From CANJIV01 sp046330225 (GTDB taxonomy: Bacteria; Actinomycetota; Thermoleophilia; Solirubrobacterales; Solirubrobacteraceae): 64,000 nt of DNA. This document shows positions 18,038 through 26,451 of this stretch, one piece after another. The stretch spans positions 558,001 through 622,000 of the forward strand of contig JAXLTD010000001.1 of the NCBI GenBank assembly GCA_046330225.1, in the 5' to 3' direction. The translations under genes and the position numbers were made by a program. The stretch's first letter is position 1. The number at the start of each line of letters is the position of its first letter. The notes under the pieces are model-generated. The model had not been told where the DNA came from. It worked only from the letters and a program-made list of their open reading frames with translations, and searched no databases.

Positions 18038-18805
18038 CTACACCCCCGCGCCCGCTCCGCCGCGCCCTTCCCCGCCGGCAAAGCGCTGCGCGCCCTCGAG
18101 CGCGGCCCCGAATGTCTCCATGCCCGACTGCGCCTCGACGGCCAGGCCGGCGGCGAGCGGCAGGCCGAAGCCCTCGATCGCGGCCCGGCGGTCGGCGAGC
18201 ATCGTGACCTGGGGGACCGCGGCGAGGCCCTCGGCCATCTCCAGCGCCCGGTCGAGGTGCTGCCCGGCGGGCACGATCTCGGTGAGCAGCCCGATGGCCA
18301 GTGCCTCCTCGGCGGGCACCATGCGGCCGGTGAGGATGATGTCGAGCGCCCGGCCCATCCCGACGATGCGCGGCAGCCGCTGGGTGCCGCCGTCGATGAG
18401 CGGCACGCCCCAGCGGCGCTCCGGGAACCCGAGGGTCGAGCCTTCGCCGGCGATGCGCAGGTCGCACCACAGCGCGAGCTCCAGGCCGCCAGCCAGGCAC
18501 CAGCCGCCGATCGCGGCGATGGTCGGCTTCGGCGCGGTCAGGCGCGTGAACCCGAGCGGGCCGGCGGGATCGCTCAGGCGCGGCCCGAACGTCTCGAGCG
18601 CCTTGAGGTCCGCGCCGGCGCAGAACGCCTGGTCGCCGGCCCCGGTGAGCACCAGCACCCGTGCCCCGTCGTCGGCGACGAAGGCGTCGTAGGCGGCCTT
18701 GAGCGCCTCGGCGGTCGGGCCGTCGACAGCGTTGCGCCGCTCCGGGCGGTTGATGGTGGCCACGGCGGCGGCGCCGCGGCGCTCGTAGGTGACGAGATCG
18801 CTCAT
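18038..18805 (-). CDS. enoyl-CoA hydratase/isomerase (crotonase) family
   Basis: A 255-residue crotonase-fold protein. FCAGADLKAL forms the first oxyanion-hole region and IGGWCLAGGLELALWCDLRIA the second, both typical of enoyl-CoA hydratases that hydrate 2-enoyl-CoA in beta-oxidation. The E of STLGFPERRWGV lies where a catalytic acid is normally found. The C-terminus is Gly/Ala-rich. It stands alone between the exported protein and a small membrane protein, so the pathway is not given by context. A second crotonase gene sits 550 bases away in the opposite direction. Confidence 0.88.
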   Translation of the reverse strand: MSDLVTYERRGAAAVATINRPERRNAVDGPTAEALKAAYDAFVADDGARVLVLTGAGDQAFCAGADLKALETFGPRLSDPAGPLGFTRLTAPKPTIAAIGGWCLAGGLELALWCDLRIAGEGSTLGFPERRWGVPLIDGGTQRLPRIVGMGRALDIILTGRMVPAEEALAIGLLTEIVPAGQHLDRALEMAEGLAAVPQVTMLADRRAAIEGFGLPLAAGLAVEAQSGMETFGAALEGAQRFAGGEGRGGAGAGV

Positions 18806-18875
18806 GCCGCGATCCTCGCAGGCTCAGGCGGCGGAGGCCGCACCGCTCAGGCGGGCCGATCCGGCCCCGAAACGT

Positions 18876-18911
18876 GCATCAGCCCCGGGCAGGGAGGTCC
18901 GGGGCTGATGC
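18876..18911 (-). terminator. perfect 13-base-pair hairpin between the crotonase and small membrane protein genes
   Basis: Arms GCATCAGCCCCGG (18876-18888) and CCGGGGCTGATGC (18899-18911) are perfectly complementary around a 10-base loop. Read leftward, it lies after the small membrane protein gene (ends 19019) and before the crotonase start (18805), and is followed by GTTT only. It is best seen as a factor-independent terminator without a full U-tract, or as a structured small RNA whose leftward loop carries CCTCCC. The rest of 18806-19018 shows no gene. Confidence 0.5.
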
Positions 18912-19018
18912 GTCCAACGAGGAGGGATCTCGTCTCGCTGGGAATCGTGCCGCCCCGGCGGAGGGCCATTGTGAAAAGGCTGGAAACGGGTGCGACCAGG
19001 CAGAAAACGCGGCAGGAG

Positions 19019-19297
19019 CTACCAGCCGCCGCGCCACGTCGAGCCGCGCACGGACTTCAGCTGCTTCTGCGCGGCCTTCTTGGCTTCCTTGCGCTTGTCC
19101 AGGCGCCACTGGATGACGCTCATCACCGCGACGAACAGCGGGAAGAATGCGATGAGGATGAAGCCGGCGTTCGTGACGACCTTGTCGTCGGTCTCGCCGT
19201 AGAGGCCCTCGCCGTTGTCGGCGTTGGCCAGCACGACCGGCGCGGCGAGCAGGAGCCACAGGAGGTTGGCGGTCAGGACGGCGGCGAAGCGGCGCAT
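19019..19297 (-). CDS. small membrane protein of unknown function
   Basis: A 92-residue protein with an N-terminal hydrophobic segment (LTANLLWLLLAAPVVLA) that could be a signal peptide or helix. A short acidic loop (NADNGEGLYGETDD) follows, then a second membrane helix (ILIAFFPLFVAVMSVI) and a strongly basic cytoplasmic tail (LDKRKEAKKAAQKQLK) ending in WRGGW. No family is recognised. The start is close to the divergent second crotonase gene, with about 60 bases between. The basic tail could contact RNA or ribosomes, but this is speculation. Confidence 0.7.
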   Translation of the reverse strand: MRRFAAVLTANLLWLLLAAPVVLANADNGEGLYGETDDKVVTNAGFILIAFFPLFVAVMSVIQWRLDKRKEAKKAAQKQLKSVRGSTWRGGW

Positions 19298-19359
19298 GAC
19301 GGGCGGGATCCTATCTCACACCTCCGGCGCCTGGCGGCCCGCACTATGCTGGCGCGCCG

Positions 19360-20073
19360 ATGACGCTCCTGCGCGAACGGACCGAGGGCGGCATCGAGGT
19401 CCTGCGCCTCAACCGGCCCGACGTCCGCAACGCGTTCGACACCGCGCTGATCGGCGCCCTCACCCGGGCCCTGGACGAGCTGGCGGCCGACGACAGCCTG
19501 CGGGTGCTCGTGCTGTCGACCACGAGCCCGGTCGCCCTGAGCGCCGGCGCCGACGTCGCCGAGCCCCTCACCCCGGAGGGCGGGATCGCCCGCATGCGGG
19601 CGTTCTCGCGCCTCTACGCGGCCCTCGAGGCCTTCCCGGTGCCGACCGTGGCGGTGTGCGTCGGGAACGTCGTGGGCGCGGGGGCCGAGCTGGCCGCCGG
19701 CTGCGACCTGCGGGTCGGCGGCGACAACCTCAAGCTCGGCTGGGTGGGGGCGAGGCTCGGCGTGCCGGTCGGCGTCGCCCGGCTCGTGCCGCTCGTCGGC
19801 GAGGCCGTGGCGAAGGAGCTGATCTTCACCGGCCGGGTGCTCGACGCCGACGGTGCGGACGCGCTGGGCCTGCTGACCCGGCGCGCGCCCGCCGCCGAGG
19901 CCGAGGCGGCCGCCCTCGCGCTGGCCTCCGAGGTGGCCGCGAACTCGCCCGACGGCCTGCGGCGGCTCAAGGCGATCTTCCGCGAGTTCGGCGGGAGCGA
20001 GGAGCGGGTCGCGCGCGAGAACAGCGGGCTCGAGGCATGGCAGCGCCACGGGGCCGGACTGCCGCAGGGGTAG
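19360..20073 (+). CDS. enoyl-CoA hydratase/isomerase family protein
   Basis: A 237-residue crotonase-fold protein. LSAGADVAEPL and VCVGNVVGAGAELAAGCDLRV are the two oxyanion-hole blocks. Both glutamates common in active hydratases are not evident (GAGAELAAG keeps one), so the reaction could be hydration, isomerisation or another acyl-CoA step. No ribosome-binding site precedes the ATG. TATGCT at 19345-19350, nine bases before it, fits a minus-10 box of a leaderless mRNA. The next gene starts 83 bases downstream with its own such box. Confidence 0.83.
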   Translation: MTLLRERTEGGIEVLRLNRPDVRNAFDTALIGALTRALDELAADDSLRVLVLSTTSPVALSAGADVAEPLTPEGGIARMRAFSRLYAALEAFPVPTVAVCVGNVVGAGAELAAGCDLRVGGDNLKLGWVGARLGVPVGVARLVPLVGEAVAKELIFTGRVLDADGADALGLLTRRAPAAEAEAAALALASEVAANSPDGLRRLKAIFREFGGSEERVARENSGLEAWQRHGAGLPQG

Positions 20074-20156
20074 TCCCGCCGGTCATCCGCAAGGAGGACC
20101 CGAAGTTCGTCGCCGCGGAGGATGCGGCGGGCCGAACCCGCCGTTAGGTTCACCGC

Positions 20157-21338
20157 ATGACGTCGCTGCGCCGGCTCGTCGCCGCGATCCAGGCCCTTCC
20201 GCCCGGGCGGGCCGACGGCCTGCTCGCCGCCGTGGCCGCCGCGCTGTTCGTGGCCGAAGCGGTGGCGGGGAGCAGCGGGACGGCGCTCGCCTGGTCCCTG
20301 GCCTTCGGCCTGCCGATCATCGGGCTCGAGGCGCTCCGGCGGCGCGCGCCGCTTCCGGTGCTCGGGCTCCAGTGCCTGCTCTTCCTCGCCCAGGAGGCCG
20401 TCGGGTCGCCGCTGCGCAGCCGCTTCCTCCCCTTCGCCGTCCTCGTGCTCGGCATCTACACGGTCGCCGCCCACCGCTCCCGGCTCGAGACGGCCGTCGC
20501 GGCCGGGCTCGGGCTCGCGGTGGGGCTGTTCGACGCGATCGACGAGCACGGCCGCATCGCGCCCTCGGATGTCGTCTTCATGGCGAGCGTGCTCACGGCG
20601 CTGCCGGTTCTGGCCGGTCGCGGGCTGCGCTCGCGCCGGCGGCTGGTGGCCGAGCTCGAGGCGCAGACCGCCGCGCTGGCCGCGGCCCGCGACGCCCAGG
20701 CCGAGGAGGCGGCGCTCGAGGAGCGCCGGCGCATCGCCCGCGAGCTGCACGACGTCGTCGCACACTCGGTCAGCGTCATGGTCGTGCAGGCCGGCGCCGC
20801 GCGGGCGGTGGCGGCGCGCGATGGCGACGCCGCCCGCGCGTCCCTCGAGACCGTGGAGGCGACCGGCCGGGAGGCGCTGGGCGAGATGCGCCGGCTGCTC
20901 GGGGTGATGCGCCGCGGGGACGAGGAGCTGGCCCTCGCGCCGGCCCCGGGAATCGGGAACCTCGAGCCCTTGCTGCAGCGCGCGCGCGACGGCGGCCTCC
21001 CGGTGCAGCTCGACGTCCGGGGGGATCCGGTGCCCCTCCCGGCCGGCCTGGACCTGGCGGCCTACCGGGTGCTCCAGGAGGCGCTGACCAACGCGCTGCG
21101 CCACGCCGGCGCCGGCCAGGCGACCGTCGCCGTCGAGTACGGCCCCCGTGAGCTGCGCCTGGCCGTGACCGATGATGGCCCGGGCGCGGCGGTGCCCCTC
21201 ACGCCCGGCGGCGGCCACGGCCTGGTCGGGATGCGCGAGCGGGTGGAGATGTACGGCGGCCGCCTCGAGGCCGGCCCGCGACCGGAGGGCGGATTCGCGG
21301 TTGCGGCCCGGATCCCGCTCGGATCGGGCGGCCCGTGA
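20157..21338 (+). CDS. NarL-family sensor histidine kinase
   Basis: A 393-residue membrane kinase. Residues ~20-155 form about five membrane segments with little extracellular part. A coiled linker precedes the HisKA_3 dimerisation motif RRIARELHDVVAHSVSVMVV with phospho-accepting H198. The ATPase domain has the N-box QEALTNALRHA, DDGPG, and GGGHGLVGMRERV. Thus it should autophosphorylate and pass phosphate to the response regulator two genes downstream. The stop shares four bases (GTGA) with the second kinase-like gene. TAGGTT at 20145-20150 lies six bases before ATG and suggests a leaderless transcript. The signal is unknown. Confidence 0.92.
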   Translation: MTSLRRLVAAIQALPPGRADGLLAAVAAALFVAEAVAGSSGTALAWSLAFGLPIIGLEALRRRAPLPVLGLQCLLFLAQEAVGSPLRSRFLPFAVLVLGIYTVAAHRSRLETAVAAGLGLAVGLFDAIDEHGRIAPSDVVFMASVLTALPVLAGRGLRSRRRLVAELEAQTAALAAARDAQAEEAALEERRRIARELHDVVAHSVSVMVVQAGAARAVAARDGDAARASLETVEATGREALGEMRRLLGVMRRGDEELALAPAPGIGNLEPLLQRARDGGLPVQLDVRGDPVPLPAGLDLAAYRVLQEALTNALRHAGAGQATVAVEYGPRELRLAVTDDGPGAAVPLTPGGGHGLVGMRERVEMYGGRLEAGPRPEGGFAVAARIPLGSGGP

Positions 21339-22549
21339 CTGACCCGGCCGTGACGCCAGCCCCCCGGCGGTGGCTGGCGGACCCGCGGATCCAGGACGCC
21401 GTGCTGGCCGGCGGACTGTTCGCGGCTGCCGTCGCCGACGCTGCGGCTGGCTCGTTTGTGCGCGGGCCGCTCGCGCTCAACCTGCTCACCCTGGCCGCCC
21501 TGACGGCGCCGCTGCTCTGGCGCCGGCGGGCACCGCTCGCCATGTCGGCCGTGATGATCGGGGCCGCCCTCGTGCAGGCCGCATTCCTGACGAGCCCGCA
21601 GATCTCGATCGTCCTGATCTTCCTGCTCTTCATCCCGACCTACAGCGTCGGGGCCTACGCACCGGCGGGCCGGGCCGCAATCGGGCTGGCGATGTGGGCC
21701 GCCGGCGTCGTCGCCGTCAACCTGCTCGACGCGAACGTGAACGTCGGGCTGGACGGGGACACCGCTGCGACCATCGTGTCCAACGAGATCTTCCTGGTGC
21801 CGCCCTGGCTCGCGGGGCGCGTGATGCGCGGCCGCCGGAAGCTCATCTCCGAGCTCCGGGCCCAGGCGGCGGAGCTGGCGGCCGAGCGGGACCGGCACAC
21901 GCGGATCGCCGCCGCTCGCGAGCGGGCCCGCGTGGCCCGCGAGCTGCAGGTCATCGTCGCCGCCGGCATCGAGACGATGGTCGTGCAGGCCGGCGCCGCG
22001 CGGCGGACGCTGGATGCCGCGCCGGCCGAGGCCGGCGAGGCGATCGCCGCGATCGAGCGCACCGGGCGCGAGGCGCTGGGCGAGATGCGCCGGCTGCTCG
22101 GCGTCCTGCGGACCGGGGCGCCGGGGGCCGAGCGCACCCCGCAGCCGACACTCGAGCGCGCGCCGGCGCTCGTCGAGCGCATGCGCGCGCGCGGCATGCG
22201 GATCAGCCTTACGATCGAGGGCCGCCGGCCGGACCGGATCTCGCCGGCGGTCGACCTCCACACGCTGCGCGGGATCGAGGATACCCTCGAGATCATCGCC
22301 GAGCACCTGCCCGAGGCCGATGTCCACGTGGGAATCCGCTACCTCGACGGCGCCGTCGCGGTGGAGGTCGCCGACCGCGCCGGCGATGGCCTGGCTGAGC
22401 TGCAGGACCTCGTGGCGGAGAGCGGCAGCCTGCCCCTGCAGGAACGGGTGGCGCTGTACGACGGGACAATCGACGCCGGCCCGGTCCCGGGCGGCGGCTT
22501 TGCCGTGCGGGCGACGCTCCCCACGGCCGAACGGGTGGAGGTGGCATGA
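21335..22549 (+). CDS. degenerate histidine kinase paralogue (pseudokinase)
   Basis: A 404-residue protein with the same membrane topology as the preceding kinase and the same linker, but without its catalytic residues. The motif position reads ARVARELQVIVAAG, with Gln205 where the phospho-His should be. The N-box is replaced by IEDTLEIIAEH and DDGPG by DRAGDG, and the GHGLVGMRER box reads SLPLQERVALYDG. Flanking blocks are kept, for example MVVQAGAARR and EALGEMRRLLGVLR. It is coupled by GTGA/ATGA overlaps between the active kinase and the regulator, so a role as a regulatory partner is likely. Confidence 0.85.
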   Translation: MTDPAVTPAPRRWLADPRIQDAVLAGGLFAAAVADAAAGSFVRGPLALNLLTLAALTAPLLWRRRAPLAMSAVMIGAALVQAAFLTSPQISIVLIFLLFIPTYSVGAYAPAGRAAIGLAMWAAGVVAVNLLDANVNVGLDGDTAATIVSNEIFLVPPWLAGRVMRGRRKLISELRAQAAELAAERDRHTRIAAARERARVARELQVIVAAGIETMVVQAGAARRTLDAAPAEAGEAIAAIERTGREALGEMRRLLGVLRTGAPGAERTPQPTLERAPALVERMRARGMRISLTIEGRRPDRISPAVDLHTLRGIEDTLEIIAEHLPEADVHVGIRYLDGAVAVEVADRAGDGLAELQDLVAESGSLPLQERVALYDGTIDAGPVPGGGFAVRATLPTAERVEVA

Positions 22550-23226
22550 GCATTCGGATCCTGATCGCCGACGACCAGGCCCTCGTGCGAACCGGGTTCA
22601 AGATGATCCTCGACGCCGAGGCGGACCTGGAGGTCGTGGGGGAGGCCGAGAACGGGCGTGAGGCGGTCGAGCTGGCCGCCGAGCTGGCGCCCGACGTGAT
22701 CCTCATGGACATCCGCATGCCCGAGCTCGACGGCCTCGAGGCGACCCGCCAGGTGGTCGGCGGCGACCGCGACGCCGCGCCCGTGCGCGTGCTGGTGCTC
22801 ACCACCTTCGACCTCAACGAGTACGTGTACGAGGCGCTGCGGGCCGGCGCGAGCGGCTTCCTCCTCAAGGACGTCCCGGCCGAGCAGCTCGTGGCCGGCG
22901 TGCGCGTCGTGGCCGGCGGGGACGCGCTGCTCGCGCCGTCGATCACCCGCCGGCTGATCGAGGAGTTCGCCCGCGCCGCGCCGGCGCCGCCCGCCGCGCC
23001 GCCCGCCGGCCTCGACGAGCTGACGCCGCGCGAGCTCGAGGTGCTCACGCTGATGGCCCGCGGCCTGTCGAACGCCGAGATCGCCGCCGAGCTCATCGTG
23101 GGGGAGACCACCGTCAAGACCCACGTGGCCCGGGTGCTGATGAAGCTCGGGCTGCGCGACCGCGTGCAGGCCGTCGTGCTCGCCTACGAGTGCGGCCTCG
23201 TGCAGCCGGGCGGCGGCCCGGCCTGA
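22546..23226 (+). CDS. NarL/LuxR-type response regulator
   Basis: A 226-residue two-domain regulator. The receiver carries acidic pocket DD (9-10), phospho-accepting D55 in VILMDIRMPE, T86 and K108 (GFLLKD). The LuxR-type helix-turn-helix spans about residues 157-215 (LTPRELEVLTLMARGLSNAE, then TVKTHVARVLMKLGL). A Pro/Ala linker joins the two. Its ATG overlaps the pseudokinase stop. It probably acts with the kinase pair in one operon. Its targets are unknown; the exported WD40-like gene downstream is a candidate. Confidence 0.95.
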   Translation: MSIRILIADDQALVRTGFKMILDAEADLEVVGEAENGREAVELAAELAPDVILMDIRMPELDGLEATRQVVGGDRDAAPVRVLVLTTFDLNEYVYEALRAGASGFLLKDVPAEQLVAGVRVVAGGDALLAPSITRRLIEEFARAAPAPPAAPPAGLDELTPRELEVLTLMARGLSNAEIAAELIVGETTVKTHVARVLMKLGLRDRVQAVVLAYECGLVQPGGGPA

Positions 23227-23233
23227 GCGGCCT

Positions 23234-23255
23234 GCCTCATCCTCGGGGATGAGGC
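23234..23255 (+). terminator. hairpin after the response regulator gene
   Basis: GCCTCATCC (23234-23242) and GGATGAGGC (23247-23255) form a perfect nine-base-pair stem closed by the stable TCGG (UNCG-type) tetraloop, eight bases after the stop codon. A smaller hairpin, CGTCC-TGC-GGACG, follows at once. No U-tract is present, as is common in very GC-rich genomes. Termination of the two-component operon is likely. Confidence 0.6.
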
Positions 23256-23363
23256 GCAATCGTCCTGCGGACGACGGCGAATCGCCATCAAGGCCGACGA
23301 CGCGGCGGCCCGCCCGGCTTAGCGTCCGGCTCACCCTGATTCGCCATGGAGAGAGGACGCGAC

Positions 23364-24803
23364 ATGACCCGCCGGACCCGACTCGCCGCCGCGCTGTGCG
23401 CCGGCGCGCTCGCCAGCCTCGCCGCCGCCGCCAGCGCGGAGGCCTCGAGCATCGCCTACGTCAAGGACGGCAACGTCTGGCTCACGAGCCCTGACGGCGC
23501 GCGGCAGTACCAGGTCACCTTCGACGGCGGCTACGCCTCGCCGTCCCAGGCCGACGACGGGACGATCGTGGCGCTGCGCGGCAAGCACATCGTGCGCCTG
23601 GACCGCTCCGGCCGGCTGCTCAACGCGCCGGTGGCCGCAATCGGCACGCCCCCGGACCCGACCGGTTCGCAGTTCGGGCCCTACGAGCCGAAGGTCTCGC
23701 CGGACGGCTCGAAGGTCGCCTACTGGTTCATCTCCTACGAGTCGCACTACAGCTACGGCTGCATGTGCACGCTCTACGAGTACCTCGACCGCACCACGTG
23801 GACGGCGCCCGATCACTTCACCCCGTATGCCGACGACGGGTACTCGAAGGGGATCCGCCAGCCGGCTTGGATCACGAACGACCGCGTGCTCGCCACCTAT
23901 CCGAACTTCTCGATGAACGTGTGGACGTGGAAGGTCCGCAGCGGCGCCGGGCAGGACGCCGCCCAGCACTGGTTCGGGCTCGCCGGCGCCGACGGCACCC
24001 CGTACGACTTCGAGGACGCCGAGCTGAGCCCCGACGGGACGAAGGTCGCCGCCACCACGGGAGGCGACGCCACGAGCGATTCGCAGCTCGTGCTGCTGAG
24101 CACCACCGGGCCGGCCTGGGCCGGCGAGCCGCCCTACGACAACTTCGACAGCTCGCGCCCGCGTCCCTCCGAGCCCGTCCTGAGCTGCGGCGGCGAGGTC
24201 GGGACGATCGTCAGCCCGACGTGGTCGCCCGACTCCCGCGCGCTGGCCTACTCGCTGGCTGACGGCGTCCACGTCGACGCGGTCCCCGCCGACCTGAGCG
24301 GGAGCGGCTGCGCCGGCGTCACCGGCCGCGTCGTCGCGCCGGGCGGCTCCGAGCCCGACTGGGGCCCGGCCGACGTGAACCTGGCCCAGAAGCCCGCGCC
24401 GCCGTCGAAGGCCGGCGGGACCGGCTCGGGTCCCGGGGCCGCCGTGCCGTCCGGGGCGCCCAGGCTGTCCGGCCTCGCGCTCGCGCCGTCCGCGTTCCGG
24501 GCTGCCCGAGCCGGCGCCGGGATCGCGTCGGCGCCGGGCACGTCCCTGGCCTTCCGCTCGGCGGGCCCGGCGACAGTGACCTTCACCGTCCAACGCCTCT
24601 GCGGGAAGACCGCGAAGCGCTGCGCCCCGGTCCGCGGGTCCCTCACGACCGCTGCGCGCCCCGGTGCGAACCGCCTGCGCTTCCGCGGACGGATCGGCGG
24701 GCGCGCCCTGCGCCCGGGCCGCTACCGGCTCGTAGCGACGCCGCGCGGGCTGACCGGAGTCCCGGGACCCTCGGTGTCGGCGCGCTTCCGGGTGGTGCGG
24801 TGA
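23364..24803 (+). CDS. exported TolB/WD40-like beta-propeller protein
   Basis: A 479-residue exported protein. The signal peptide is MTRRTRLAAALCAGALAS with cleavage near ASAEASS. GAGAGGA at 23352-23358 supports ATG 23364 over 23346. The mature part has TolB-like propeller blades: IAYVKDGNVWLTSPDG, VSPDGSKVAYWF, LSPDGTKVAATTG, WSPDSRALAYSL. A Gly/Ala linker near residue 350 leads to a C-terminal beta-rich domain. It probably binds a ligand or polymer outside the cell; no enzymatic motif is seen. It ends 6 bases from the convergent R2-like gene. A relation to the upstream two-component genes is possible. Confidence 0.75.
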   Translation: MTRRTRLAAALCAGALASLAAAASAEASSIAYVKDGNVWLTSPDGARQYQVTFDGGYASPSQADDGTIVALRGKHIVRLDRSGRLLNAPVAAIGTPPDPTGSQFGPYEPKVSPDGSKVAYWFISYESHYSYGCMCTLYEYLDRTTWTAPDHFTPYADDGYSKGIRQPAWITNDRVLATYPNFSMNVWTWKVRSGAGQDAAQHWFGLAGADGTPYDFEDAELSPDGTKVAATTGGDATSDSQLVLLSTTGPAWAGEPPYDNFDSSRPRPSEPVLSCGGEVGTIVSPTWSPDSRALAYSLADGVHVDAVPADLSGSGCAGVTGRVVAPGGSEPDWGPADVNLAQKPAPPSKAGGTGSGPGAAVPSGAPRLSGLALAPSAFRAARAGAGIASAPGTSLAFRSAGPATVTFTVQRLCGKTAKRCAPVRGSLTTAARPGANRLRFRGRIGGRALRPGRYRLVATPRGLTGVPGPSVSARFRVVR

Positions 24804-24809
24804 GGCCGC

Positions 24810-25649
24810 CTACCCGCCGACGACGGTCTCGATCGGGACGCCGATGATCTTCAGCCGGCGCGTGAGGCCGCCGAGGGCGAACGTCCGGAGGTCCTCCTCG
24901 GTCACCCCAAGCGCGTTCGAGGCGCCGTCGCCGGGCGGGCGCAGGGATTCGGCCACTGCCGGGAGCAGGTCCCGCAGCGTGCCGCGGACTGCCGCGGCGG
25001 CCTCCGGATGTTCCCGGACCGTCTCGCGCAGAAACCAGACGCCGTAGCCGATGTGCCGGGTCTCGTCGTGGTGGATGTGCGAGTAGCCCTCGACGAACCC
25101 GGGGAGGAGGGCCTCACGCTGGAGGAACTCGGTGGCGAAGTGAAACGTGGTGAGGCCCAGCGTGCCCTCGAGGATCTGGTGGTAGATCGTGACGAAGCGG
25201 ACCTTGGCGTCGAGGTCTGCGGGCGCGGCGACGAGGCGGTCGTGCGCCTGCACGAGGGCGACGTCGAAGATCTGGCGGAAGGCGTCGGACACCTGCTCCC
25301 GGGCGCGGGCGACGTGGTCGGCGATGCGCGCCGGATCGGCGACCACCTCGTCCTGCACGCGAGCGTAGAACTGCATGTGGCGCGCCTCGTCGACCTGCTG
25401 GGTCGCCAGGAAGGCCGTCTCCTCCTCGGACCCGTGCGCGCCGACCAGCCCGGAGAACTTGGTGGTGATCCGCTCCTCGGCGACCATCAGCGACGAGAGC
25501 ACGAACAGCAGCAGCCCGCGCTGGTCGTCGCCGAGGCCGCGCCACTGCTCGGCATCGCCGCTGAGCCCGATGTCGAACGGGTTCCACTGCGAGTCCTCCC
25601 AGCGCCGGTAGAGCGTCTGGGGATCGTTGAGCTGCAGGTCGTCGCCCAT
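24810..25649 (-). CDS. R2-like di-iron oxidase (ribonucleotide reductase small-subunit superfamily)
   Basis: A 279-residue helical ferritin-like protein. All metal ligands for a carboxylate-bridged dinuclear site are visible: E58/E59 in AEERIT, E88 and H91 in DEARH, E161 in ILEGTLG, and E196 and H199 in DETRH. The pattern fits the R2/R2lox superfamily and is similar in size and blocks to mycobacterial Rv0233-type ligand-binding oxidases. No gene for a large ribonucleotide reductase subunit is near. Instead it starts four bases after arsM, so it belongs to the leftward ars operon. It could oxidise or detoxify an arsenic species or protect against iron/oxidative stress; this is inference. Confidence 0.82.
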   Translation of the reverse strand: MGDDLQLNDPQTLYRRWEDSQWNPFDIGLSGDAEQWRGLGDDQRGLLLFVLSSLMVAEERITTKFSGLVGAHGSEEETAFLATQQVDEARHMQFYARVQDEVVADPARIADHVARAREQVSDAFRQIFDVALVQAHDRLVAAPADLDAKVRFVTIYHQILEGTLGLTTFHFATEFLQREALLPGFVEGYSHIHHDETRHIGYGVWFLRETVREHPEAAAAVRGTLRDLLPAVAESLRPPGDGASNALGVTEEDLRTFALGGLTRRLKIIGVPIETVVGG

Positions 25650-25653
25650 CGCG

Positions 25654-26451
25654 TCAGCGCGCGGGCTTGCGGGCGCGGATGATCGCCGACGCCGCGTGCT
25701 CGTGCACGCGGTGGGTCTCGCGGATCTCCACGTCGGCCAGGCCCGCCGCGCGCAGCGCCGCTTCGAACTGCTCCCGGGTGAGGGCGCCGGCGATGCAGCC
25801 GGTCCACTGCGCCATGTCGGCGCGCGTGCCCTCGTCCATGTCCGGGTCGGCGATCACGTCTGAGACTGCGAACCGCCCGCCGGGGCGCAGGACGCGCGCG
25901 GCCTCGGCGAGCACGGCGGGCTTGTCGCCGGAGAGATTGATGACGCAGTTGGAGATGACGACGTCGACGGACTCATCGGGGAGCGGCAGCGCCTCGATGT
26001 AGCCCTTGACGAACTCGGCGTTCTCGACCCCGGCTGCGCGGGCGTTGGCCCGCGCGAGGTCGAGCATCTCGTCGGTCATGTCGAGTCCGATGGCGCGCCC
26101 GGTCGGGCCCACGCGCCCGGCCGAGATCAGGACGTCCGCCCCGGCGCCGGCGCCGAGGTCGAGCACGGTCTCGCCCTCGTGCAGGTCGGCGACTGCGGTC
26201 GGGACGCCGCAGCCGAGCGAGGCCTGGACCGCGGCGTCCGGCACGCCCTCCACCTCGCCCCGCTCGTACATCGCCTCGCCGAAGACGGCCTCGCCGGTCG
26301 CGTCCGTCGTGAGGGCCTCGGACCCGCAGCAGCTGGACCCGTCGGAGGGGGAGCCGCAGCCTGAGGACTGGCGCTCGGCGGCGGCCCGGGCGGCGGCGGC
26401 GTAGCGGTCGCGGACGGTCTCGCGGATATCGGTGTCGGTCAGCTCAGCCAT
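25654..26451 (-). CDS. arsM: arsenite S-adenosylmethionine methyltransferase
   Basis: A 265-residue class I methyltransferase. The SAM-binding block is VLDLGAGAGADVLISAGRVG with GLDMTDEMLDLAR. Conserved cysteines fit ArsM: C81 in SLGCGVPTA, C169 in ISNCVINL, C219 in WTGCIAGAL, plus a Cys-rich segment near residues 30-42 (GCG, SCCGS). ArsM methylates arsenite to mono-, di- and trimethyl arsenicals. AAGGAG precedes ATG 26451, which overlaps the end of arsR by 13 bases. The operon arsR-arsM-R2-like runs left. Methylation complements the efflux genes on the other side. Confidence 0.93.
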   Translation of the reverse strand: MAELTDTDIRETVRDRYAAAARAAAERQSSGCGSPSDGSSCCGSEALTTDATGEAVFGEAMYERGEVEGVPDAAVQASLGCGVPTAVADLHEGETVLDLGAGAGADVLISAGRVGPTGRAIGLDMTDEMLDLARANARAAGVENAEFVKGYIEALPLPDESVDVVISNCVINLSGDKPAVLAEAARVLRPGGRFAVSDVIADPDMDEGTRADMAQWTGCIAGALTREQFEAALRAAGLADVEIRETHRVHEHAASAIIRARKPAR

